A stretch of DNA of 7,434 bases from an uncultured Candidatus Nemicrothrix sp. GTDB taxonomy: Bacteria; Actinomycetota; Acidimicrobiia; Acidimicrobiales; UBA8592. Every line of letters begins with the position of its first letter. Within the stretch, counting starts at the first letter, position 1. The translations under genes and the position numbers were made by a program. Positions 1-5,995 of this stretch are shown in pieces. The notes under the pieces are model-generated. The model was not told the origin of the DNA, made no database searches, and saw nothing but the letters and a program-made list of their open reading frames with translations. The stretch is taken from positions 1-7,434 of the forward strand of contig CAJWRY010000070.1 of the NCBI GenBank assembly GCA_913046155.1, in the 5' to 3' direction.

Positions 1-524
1 TGGGAGAGAAATACGGAAATGGCATCAGGAACGGAAACGAAATTAAAGCATTTATCCCGGGAGGAGCATCAGCACCGTGGTTCTTTGAAGAGCACCTTGA
101 CTTACCCTTAGAAAAAACTGCAGTAGATCAAGCAGGCTCCATGCTAGGTTCAGGTGCGATTGTAGTCATGGACCACACGACAGACATAGTGAAAGCATGC
201 CACAATCTCGTGAGGTTTTTCGCAAGAGAATCATGCGGAAAATGTGCACCATGTCGCGAAGGAACAAACTGGTTAGAGAAGATCCTTCAACGAATAATTG
301 ATGGCAACGGAAGAACCCAGGACCTAGACCTACTCCTTGATGTCTGCGACAACATCAGTCCAGGAGTCACTTGGCCCCCTAAACAAACAACCATTTGCCC
401 ATTAGGTCCCTCAGCAGTATCACCCATCTCATCAGCTATCACTAGGTATCAAGAAGAATTCGAAAAGTATCTCACAAAATCTAAGCCTGATATTCCTGTC
501 ACAATCAAAGGCGGGACAACATGA
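1..524 (+). CDS. nuoF: NADH-quinone oxidoreductase subunit F (NuoF), C-terminal part, 5' truncated by window edge
   Basis: This is the 51-kDa-type subunit of complex I, which binds NADH and FMN and passes electrons to iron-sulfur cluster N3 on the cytoplasmic side. The reading frame is open from the window edge (first full codon at base 3) and gives 173 residues, about 40% of the usual 430-450. The NADH/FMN-binding part lies upstream of the window. Visible family motifs are KAFIPGG, AGSMLGSGAIVVMD, then the N3 site SCGKCAPCREGT with cysteine codons at 234, 243 and 252, and the fourth cysteine in TTICPLGPSAVSPI at 396-398. All four N3 ligands are therefore intact. The first in-frame ATG (141) is internal and not the real start. 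Between DNIS and the fourth cysteine there are roughly 8 more residues (PGVTWPPK and neighbours) than in the mycobacterial or E. coli proteins as I recall them. The stop codon overlaps the nuoG start (ATGA at 521-524). Confidence 0.97.
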   Translation, partial: GEKYGNGIRNGNEIKAFIPGGASAPWFFEEHLDLPLEKTAVDQAGSMLGSGAIVVMDHTTDIVKACHNLVRFFARESCGKCAPCREGTNWLEKILQRIIDGNGRTQDLDLLLDVCDNISPGVTWPPKQTTICPLGPSAVSPISSAITRYQEEFEKYLTKSKPDIPVTIKGGTT

Positions 525-3028
525 CCGACACATTTAAAAATCAAACAAAAGTAACCTTCACGCTAAATGGCAAGGAAGTGGATGCACCCGAAGGAGAAAA
601 CCTAATTGAAGCTTGCTCAAACGCAGGAGTAGACATACCTCACTTTTGTTACCACAACAGAATGAACCCAGTTGGAATGTGCAGAATGTGTATCGTTGAA
701 GTCGATACAGGAAGAGGACCCGCACTTCAACCCAGTTGCATGCTCAACGTCAGTGAAGGAATGAACGTCGACACAGAGTCGGATGTAACGAAGAAAGCAC
801 AAGACGGGATCCTAGAATTCCTTTTACTTAATCATCCACTCGATTGCCCCGTGTGTGACAAAGGAGGCGAATGTCCGCTACAGGATCAAACCATTGCATA
901 CGGGCCAGGTGAAACACGGTTCGTTGAAGAAAAAAGGCATTTCGAAAAACCCATACCCATCAATGACAACGTCTATCTTGACCGTGAGAGATGCATTCTT
1001 TGCGATAGATGCACTCGCTTCGCTGACGAAGTAGTCGGAGATCCACTGATCCATTTCATTGATAGAGGAAACGAGACACAAGTAAATACCTTCCCTGAAG
1101 ACCCTTTTGCCTCGTACTTCAGCGGAAACGTTGTCCAAATTTGTCCCGTAGGAGCCTTAACCGCAAAGCCATACCGATTCAAAGCAAGACCATGGGATCT
1201 AGAAGAAATCGAGTCTACTTACCCCAACCCACTCGGCGACAGAATCATGATCCAATCCTCGCGAGATGAAGTTCTCAGATTCCAAGGCTTAGATAGCAAT
1301 ACCGTAAATTGGAGTTGGCTCACCGATAAAGATAGATTCTCATTCCAAGCATTCCAAAGCGAATATAGGATTCAAGAGCCGCTTGTTCGTGGTTCAGGTC
1401 TAAACAAGCCGGATAAAAGTGCCCAAGGCCTAGTTGCATCCTCTTGGAATGCTGCCCTTGATATGACAGCAAAAGCTATACAAAATTCAACACCAGACAG
1501 AATCGCATTTGTCGGAGGGTCTCGATTTACAAACGAGTCACAATACGCTTGGACAAAGTTAGCAAAGGGTCTAATAGGAACAGATCATGTTGACGCTACT
1601 TTGGGCGATGATCTACCAGCACACGTATTGCTCGGGCTTCCAAAGACAACAATCAACGAGATTTGCTCACCTAACAGCACAATTCTATTAATAGGTCCAG
1701 ATCTCAAAGAAGAGTACGGGACTCTTTACATCAGACTACGAGACGCAATCACGAACATGGGTGCAAAACTTATTGAACTAACGCCAATAGAAACTGGACT
1801 TAGCAATATAGCAACAATCTCACTAAGGCCTAGACCAGGTGAAATAGCAAAAGTAGTCAATTCAATACTCACCGGTGAAGCCCCTGTAGAAATTGGTGGA
1901 GTAAGCAAAGAGTCAATCCAAGCCTGTCATGAGCTCATTCAAAACACGCAAATAAACGTAGTTTTTGCCCACCATTCTATTGCAGAGTCAACAGAACCTA
2001 TCACGCAAGCCTTAACGCTTCTGAACGAAGTACCAGAAACAAAATTCTTACCACTTGTAAAAAGAGCCAACACTATAGGAGCCTTACTCATGGGAATGGC
2101 ACCTGGACAACTTCCTGGGCAGATATCTCTTCATGACCCCAGCAAAACAGGTTTAACCGGTTGGCCCAATCTTCCAGAACACGAAGGGAAGACGACGGAC
2201 CAAATACTTGAATCTGCTGCAAACGAAGAAATTGATGTGCTGTTCCTACTGGGAGCAGACCCTCTAAGTGACTATAGAAACCCCGAACTCGCAAAGAGAG
2301 CTCTAGAAAACACGCGGACAGTCATAGCTGTTGATCTCTTCGTCAACCCCTCTGTTTATCAATCTGACATCATCTTCCCAGCGGCTGCATTTATTGAAAG
2401 TAACGGAAGCCATACAAATGTAGAAGGAAGAATAACCCCAATCCGACAAAAGGTTACTTCTCCTGGCACTTCACGACCAGATTGGATGATTGCAGCAGAA
2501 ATAGCCTGGCGACTAGACAAAGATCTAGAAATAGAAAATCCGGAAGATGTATGGAGAGAAATCCAAGCTGCAAATCTAGGTCATCAAGAAATCACATTAC
2601 ACGACATAAACTCCATGCCTGACGGAATAATTATCCAATTCGGTACTTCAACACAATTTCGAAAAGCAAACTTGAACATTGACACACGCCCATTTGACTC
2701 ATACTCACATAGGCTCGTTCTCTCAAAGAAAATGTTTGACAACGGGACCATCACTCAAATGTCACCAGCACTCAAAAACTTTTCAAACCCATCCGAAGTA
2801 TTCGTCAATCCTGCTGATTACAAATCAATGGGAATTAATGGGGAAAATCCAGTCACGCTTATTAACGGGGCGAAGACAATAAGTATCATCATCAAGCCAG
2901 ACCAAAGAATACCACGCTCAATCGCCTTCGGTTATCTAAATCAAGACGGAGTTGACCTGCGAACATTACTCACTGATGGTGCCGAAAGCATTGATATTCG
3001 TATAGACCCGACAGCGAAGGCTATTTAG
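521..3028 (+). CDS. nuoG: NADH-quinone oxidoreductase subunit G (NuoG), iron-sulfur and degenerate molybdopterin-oxidoreductase-like subunit
   Basis: This is the large peripheral-arm subunit of complex I (835 residues; bacterial NuoG is typically about 780-910). It carries electrons from N3 towards NuoI. Residues about 10-85 form the 2Fe-2S ferredoxin domain with N1b ligands C43, C54, C57 and C73. The N5 site follows as H105, C109, C112 and C118 (His-x3-Cys-x2-Cys-x5-Cys). N4 is C158, C161, C164 and C208 (CILCDRC and ICPVGALT). Residues about 230-700 are the molybdopterin-oxidoreductase-like domain, recognisable from LLGADPLSDYRNPEL and FPAAAFIESNGSHTNVEGR. Residues about 725-830 resemble the dinucleotide-binding C-terminal domain; in complex I these domains are not catalytic. 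The N7 site seen in E. coli is missing: the equivalent positions are T233, N236, D240 and T268. The start ATG overlaps the nuoF stop, with an AAAGGCGGG purine stretch upstream (507-515). A stand-alone formate dehydrogenase or nitrate reductase is excluded by the N1b-N5-N4 arrangement and by the operon. Confidence 0.98.
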   Translation: MTDTFKNQTKVTFTLNGKEVDAPEGENLIEACSNAGVDIPHFCYHNRMNPVGMCRMCIVEVDTGRGPALQPSCMLNVSEGMNVDTESDVTKKAQDGILEFLLLNHPLDCPVCDKGGECPLQDQTIAYGPGETRFVEEKRHFEKPIPINDNVYLDRERCILCDRCTRFADEVVGDPLIHFIDRGNETQVNTFPEDPFASYFSGNVVQICPVGALTAKPYRFKARPWDLEEIESTYPNPLGDRIMIQSSRDEVLRFQGLDSNTVNWSWLTDKDRFSFQAFQSEYRIQEPLVRGSGLNKPDKSAQGLVASSWNAALDMTAKAIQNSTPDRIAFVGGSRFTNESQYAWTKLAKGLIGTDHVDATLGDDLPAHVLLGLPKTTINEICSPNSTILLIGPDLKEEYGTLYIRLRDAITNMGAKLIELTPIETGLSNIATISLRPRPGEIAKVVNSILTGEAPVEIGGVSKESIQACHELIQNTQINVVFAHHSIAESTEPITQALTLLNEVPETKFLPLVKRANTIGALLMGMAPGQLPGQISLHDPSKTGLTGWPNLPEHEGKTTDQILESAANEEIDVLFLLGADPLSDYRNPELAKRALENTRTVIAVDLFVNPSVYQSDIIFPAAAFIESNGSHTNVEGRITPIRQKVTSPGTSRPDWMIAAEIAWRLDKDLEIENPEDVWREIQAANLGHQEITLHDINSMPDGIIIQFGTSTQFRKANLNIDTRPFDSYSHRLVLSKKMFDNGTITQMSPALKNFSNPSEVFVNPADYKSMGINGENPVTLINGAKTISIIIKPDQRIPRSIAFGYLNQDGVDLRTLLTDGAESIDIRIDPTAKAI

Positions 3029-4252
3029 ATGATCTTTGCGCTCGATCCACTCTTCCTCGGCGATGCCGGAACTTTAGAAGTGGTACTAATTGTTATTCTT
3101 AAAGTGCTTGTCGCGTTCAGCGTTCTCTTACTCACAGTCATGCTTTACATCTGGTGGATGAGAAAGTTCATATCAGATATGCAGAACAGAGTAGGACCAA
3201 GCCGCGCGGGTCCATTTGGGATCCTTCAAACACTCGCAGATGGGATCAAGTTATTCTTCAAAGAGGATTTAATCCCGAACAAAGCAGACAAATTCGTATT
3301 CAAATTAGCACCCTTCTTCTCAATAGTCCCTGCTTTACTTGTCTTCACTGTCGTCCCTGTTGCCGGAGATTTCAGTAGTGGCGGAGATGGGACCGTTACT
3401 TGGTTTGGTAACAAAACCTTTGTCCAACTCGCTGACCCACACATCGGCATACTATTTGTTCTGGCCATGTCATCAATAGCCGTCTACGGTATCATGCTCG
3501 CCGGGTGGTCTTCAGGATCAAAGTACCCGCTACTGGGATCAGTCAGAGCTTCAGCACAAATGGTGTCATATGAGGCAGCCCTTGGACTCGCTTTGGTCGC
3601 AGTACTAATGAAAACTGGAACCCTCTCAACCCACAATATTGCCTTAAGTCAAACCGGCGGAATTACAGATTGGGGGCTAGTAGTAACAGGTTTTGTTCCC
3701 TTCTTCATTTTCTTCATTGCAACCACTGCGGAACTAAACACCCCTCCCTTTGACCTAGTTGAAGCCGAACAAGAACTTGTTGGTGGTTTCCATACTGAAT
3801 ACAGTTCCATCAGATTTGCACTCTTCTTTATGGCGGAATTCATGAATGTGATCACCATGTCAGGTGTTATGGTGACTCTATTCTTTGGCGGTCCAGGTGG
3901 ATACTACCCTCCATTTGGTCCAGCATGGTTCTGGGGTTTGTTATGGTTTGTAGGAAAAGTATTCATCTTCGCTTCCGTATTCGTATGGATGCGTGGAACA
4001 CTACCAAGACCAAGATACGACCAACTCATGGACTTCGGATGGAAATTGCTCATCCCTCTAGCACTTGGTTGGGTGATGCTCCTTGCAACTCTGGATGTAT
4101 TTAAAGACCGCGGCCACGACAGCGGTTTATCCCAACTTCTTATTCTGGTTATCAGTGTTGTAACACTAACCCTACTCGCAGGATTACTCATGAAATCCAT
4201 ATCTATTGGAAAACATAAGAGAGAACTAGAAGGGGAAGAGGTATTCGGATGA
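3029..4252 (+). CDS. nuoH: NADH-quinone oxidoreductase subunit H (NuoH), membrane subunit at the quinone site
   Basis: This is the ND1-type integral membrane subunit that joins the peripheral and membrane arms and helps form the quinone chamber and the start of the proton path. At 407 residues it is longer than E. coli NuoH (about 325) but similar to other actinobacterial versions; the extra length includes a C-terminal hydrophobic helix (about 368-388) and a charged tail. About nine hydrophobic segments are visible. Conserved blocks are DMQNRVGPSRAGPFGILQ (50-67), ADGIKLFFKED (70-80), KYPLLGSVRASAQMVSYE (165-182), AELNTPPFDLVEAEQELVGG (234-253) and MRGTLPRPRYDQLM (321-334). The acidic loop residues D242, E245, E247, E249 and E257 are present, as are D71, E79 and E182. 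The glutamate that normally precedes the Arg-Lys of the first loop is absent (WWMRK at 42-46), and the usual GPNR is GPSR. The ATG directly abuts the nuoG stop (TAGATG), with GAAGG eight bases upstream, suggesting coupled re-initiation. Confidence 0.97.
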   Translation: MIFALDPLFLGDAGTLEVVLIVILKVLVAFSVLLLTVMLYIWWMRKFISDMQNRVGPSRAGPFGILQTLADGIKLFFKEDLIPNKADKFVFKLAPFFSIVPALLVFTVVPVAGDFSSGGDGTVTWFGNKTFVQLADPHIGILFVLAMSSIAVYGIMLAGWSSGSKYPLLGSVRASAQMVSYEAALGLALVAVLMKTGTLSTHNIALSQTGGITDWGLVVTGFVPFFIFFIATTAELNTPPFDLVEAEQELVGGFHTEYSSIRFALFFMAEFMNVITMSGVMVTLFFGGPGGYYPPFGPAWFWGLLWFVGKVFIFASVFVWMRGTLPRPRYDQLMDFGWKLLIPLALGWVMLLATLDVFKDRGHDSGLSQLLILVISVVTLTLLAGLLMKSISIGKHKRELEGEEVFG

Positions 4253-4302
4253 CAATGTTCACCTTAACTACATCTTCTAATCATTTGGAGGAAAACAAAT
4301 GA
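4249..4302 (+). other. Possible 17-codon mini-ORF bridging nuoH and nuoI
   Basis: The frame reads MTMFTLTTSSNHLEENK. Its ATG overlaps the nuoH stop as ATGA (4249-4252) and its TGA overlaps the nuoI start as ATGA (4299-4302). It exactly fills the only sizeable gap in the window. A second in-frame ATG lies at 4255. The peptide has no recognisable domain, membrane segment or cofactor site. If translated, it would most likely carry ribosomes from nuoH to nuoI rather than make a functional product. Chance is a serious alternative, because a 17-codon open stretch is common and nuoI has its own strong ribosome-binding site inside this frame. Confidence 0.25.
4287..4291 (+). promoter_or_regulatory. 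Shine-Dalgarno site for nuoI
   Basis: GGAGG lies seven bases before the ATG at 4299. It is a near-consensus ribosome-binding site and fixes the nuoI start, since the nuoI frame is closed upstream by TAA at 4278-4280. It allows nuoI to be initiated independently of nuoH despite the 46-base gap. Confidence 0.85.
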
Positions 4303-4937
4303 GCATTCTTAATTTTTTCAAAGGGTTTGCCGTAACGCTTGGAAAACTCAATCACGCCTCAGAATCAGGTGAAGTCGTAACCACACACTACCCAGAAGAG
4401 AAGAGAAGTAAACCAAAAAGATTACACGGTAGACATGTACTAAATCGATACGAAGATGGAATGGAAAAATGCATAGGGTGTGAGCTATGTGCCAGTGTTT
4501 GTCCAGCAAACTGCATATATGTCCGAGGTGCTGATAATGATCCAGAAAGTCCAACATCTCCAGGAGAACGATTCGGATTTATCTACGAAATAAATTACCT
4601 ACGATGTATTCACTGTGACCTTTGCGTAGAAGCATGCCCAACGCAGGCCATCACGGAAACAAAGCTCTTTGAGTTCTCTTTCACCGATCGTAAGCAGGCT
4701 ATTTATACTAAGAATGAACTTGTCGTAGATGACACCGGTAAGCCCCAACATCTGCCATGGGAAGACTGGCGCCCGGGCGAAGACCAATATATCTCTGAAT
4801 GGATGCGAGCAACCTCCCCATCTGGGTCTGCAAGCTACGAGGGCCAAATCCAATGGGCAGGAGAACTTGGCTATGGAGTACGTCCGTCCGAGACTGGGCA
4901 AAGCAACGCACCTGAAGAACCGCAAGAGGAGCAATAG
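4299..4937 (+). CDS. nuoI: NADH-quinone oxidoreductase subunit I (NuoI), 2x[4Fe-4S] ferredoxin-type subunit
   Basis: This is the TYKY-type subunit of complex I (212 residues, close to the mycobacterial length). It carries clusters N6a and N6b, which pass electrons from NuoG towards N2 in NuoB at the membrane surface. Two ferredoxin motifs are complete: CIGCELCASVCP with C58, C61, C64 and C68, and CIHCDLCVEACP with C103, C106, C109 and C113. By family precedent the fourth cysteine of each motif ligates the other cluster. The segment before the first motif (LHGRHVLNRYEDGMEKC) and the GADN and SPGERFGFIYEINYLRC stretches match actinobacterial NuoI. The N-terminal amphipathic segment (MSILNFFKGFAVTL) probably lies along the membrane. 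The C-terminus beyond about residue 195 is a short Glu/Gln/Pro-rich tail. The start at 4299 is fixed by the strong ribosome-binding site and an upstream in-frame stop. The TAG stop shares one base with the nuoJ GTG start. Confidence 0.97.
   Translation: MSILNFFKGFAVTLGKLNHASESGEVVTTHYPEEKRSKPKRLHGRHVLNRYEDGMEKCIGCELCASVCPANCIYVRGADNDPESPTSPGERFGFIYEINYLRCIHCDLCVEACPTQAITETKLFEFSFTDRKQAIYTKNELVVDDTGKPQHLPWEDWRPGEDQYISEWMRATSPSGSASYEGQIQWAGELGYGVRPSETGQSNAPEEPQEEQ
4927..4931 (+). promoter_or_regulatory. Shine-Dalgarno site supporting the GTG start of nuoJ
   Basis: AGGAG lies within the last codons of nuoI, five bases before the GTG at 4937. It supports the non-ATG start and the one-base stop/start overlap TAGTG. 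The spacing is slightly short but acceptable. Confidence 0.7.
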
Positions 4938-5680
4938 TGGAAGCTGTTACCTTCTTCCTCGCAGCAATCATCTCTCTTGCAGGAGCATGCGGCGTCGTCT
5001 TCTTGAGGAACCCAGTTCATGCAGCGTTATCGCTTGTCGCTACCTTATTCGGAGTAGCTATCCACTTCATTAATCTCGAAGCATACTTCGTAGCAGCCGT
5101 GCAAGTTATTGTTTATGCCGGTGCGATAGTGATTCTCTTCTTGTTTGTGATTATGCTCCTGGGCGTAGATCGAGCGGAAAGTATTAAAACAGATCCAATT
5201 ATAGGACAGAGACAAATAGCCATACTCGCAGTTGGAGGAATCCTTGCGTTAGGGGCACTTATAGGCGTCGCATTCTCAGGTGATGTCACCGGGGTGCCAC
5301 CGGAGAACGCACAGAAATCTACATATGAGGGCGGAACTGCCATCAATAGTGATCACGTCCACGCGGGTGACGATGTTCGACCTGACCAAAATATCAAGGA
5401 TATAGGTAGAGCTTTATTCTCAACGCGATACGTCTTTGCTCTTGAAATCACAGCTTTGCTGTTAACAATCGGTGTAGTTGGAGCTGTTGTTCTAACAAGA
5501 AGGCCAAAGGGAGAACTTGATCCGCTTCCAGATGATGACCCCCCATCGATTTATCGTGATAATGAAAACAGCAGCGATCTTGAATCAACACTTAGTGAAG
5601 AAACTGACCCATCAGATGAAACAGCAGCAGATGAGTCTGGAAAAGATACCTCAGAAGAAACTGGGGTGTCTGGAGAATGA
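4937..5680 (+). CDS. nuoJ: NADH-quinone oxidoreductase subunit J (NuoJ), membrane subunit
   Basis: This is the ND6-type membrane subunit that links NuoH to the antiporter-like subunits and takes part in conformational and proton coupling. It has 247 residues against 184 in E. coli. Five hydrophobic segments are visible at about 3-23, 28-46, 51-76, 93-113 and 165-187. The most conserved block is VAAVQVIVYAGAIVILFLFVIMLLG (within 52-76), which includes Y60, the position of the family's conserved tyrosine. The loop between the fourth and fifth helices (about 115-160) is hydrophilic and ends in the family-typical NIKDIGRALFSTRY. Residues 191-247 form a disordered-looking acidic tail with 20 Asp/Glu and only 3 Lys/Arg. 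The start is GTG, chosen for its ribosome-binding site, the tight overlap with nuoI and an N-terminus that enters the first helix directly. The stop overlaps the nuoK start as ATGA. Confidence 0.95.
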   Translation: MEAVTFFLAAIISLAGACGVVFLRNPVHAALSLVATLFGVAIHFINLEAYFVAAVQVIVYAGAIVILFLFVIMLLGVDRAESIKTDPIIGQRQIAILAVGGILALGALIGVAFSGDVTGVPPENAQKSTYEGGTAINSDHVHAGDDVRPDQNIKDIGRALFSTRYVFALEITALLLTIGVVGAVVLTRRPKGELDPLPDDDPPSIYRDNENSSDLESTLSEETDPSDETAADESGKDTSEETGVSGE

Positions 5681-5994
5681 TTTTAGGACTATCAATCGGG
5701 CCTGAATACTACCTTGCGCTCTCGGCACTTCTTTTTACAATCGGTGCTGGAGGTCTTCTAGTACGCCGAAACCCATTAGTTATGTTTATGTGCATTGAGT
5801 TGATGCTTAATGCTGCGAATCTAGCATTTATAAGCTTCGGAAAAGAAATGGGCGACCTAGGGGGACAGTTATCTGTTCTCTTTGTTCTTGTAGTTGCAGC
5901 AGCCGAGGTGGTAATTGGTTTAGCAATCGTTGTGGCAGTGATGCGTAGAAGGCCTAAAGCTTCAGTTGATGAAGTTTCGGTTCTGAGGGGATAG
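5677..5994 (+). CDS. nuoK: NADH-quinone oxidoreductase subunit K (NuoK), membrane subunit
   Basis: This is the ND4L-type membrane subunit (105 residues; the family is usually 95-105) with three transmembrane helices at about 10-28, 34-54 and 64-89. The two membrane glutamates needed for proton translocation are present: E41 in MFMCIELMLNAANLAF and E77 in VVAAAEVVIGLAIV. They are 36 residues apart, the same spacing as E36 and E72 of E. coli. The short arginine-containing loop RRNPL after helix 1 is also present. The C-terminus RRRPKASVDEVSVLRG closely resembles actinobacterial NuoK, and this is the strongest lineage clue in the window. The start ATG overlaps the nuoJ stop (ATGA), so translation is probably coupled. 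The stop is one base before the nuoL start. Confidence 0.98.
   Translation: MILGLSIGPEYYLALSALLFTIGAGGLLVRRNPLVMFMCIELMLNAANLAFISFGKEMGDLGGQLSVLFVLVVAAAEVVIGLAIVVAVMRRRPKASVDEVSVLRG
5985..5990 (+). promoter_or_regulatory. Shine-Dalgarno site for nuoL
   Basis: GAGGGG lies at the end of nuoK, five bases before the ATG at 5996. With the one-base gap between nuoK stop and nuoL start, it supports 5996 as the nuoL start. Confidence 0.7.
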
Positions 5995-5995
5995 C

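Noticed and set aside
141..524. A complete 127-residue protein starting at ATG 141
   Set aside because: The same frame is open upstream to the window edge and encodes conserved NuoF motifs, so 141 is an internal methionine.
521..3028. NuoG read as a formate dehydrogenase or another active molybdopterin enzyme
   Set aside because: The N1b, N5 and N4 ligand order and the nuoF-nuoH context define NuoG; the molybdopterin-type domain is degenerate in complex I.
4105..4130. Short inverted repeat ACCGC...GCGGT as a possible terminator in nuoH
   Set aside because: The stem is only five base pairs, no T-run follows, and it lies inside coding sequence.
3904..4200. 98-codon - strand open frame opposite nuoH
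   Set aside because: It is antisense to conserved NuoH motifs and has no recognisable product.
4599..4971. Open frames of 111 and 87 codons on the - strand opposite the end of nuoI and the start of nuoJ
   Set aside because: They are shadows of nuoI and nuoJ; neither product shows a known motif, and the + strand frames carry conserved motifs with fitting starts and stops.
4729..5073. 114-codon + strand open frame crossing the nuoI-nuoJ junction
   Set aside because: It overlaps both genes in another frame, its product is Arg/Ser-rich and unrecognisable, and it has no independent ribosome-binding site.
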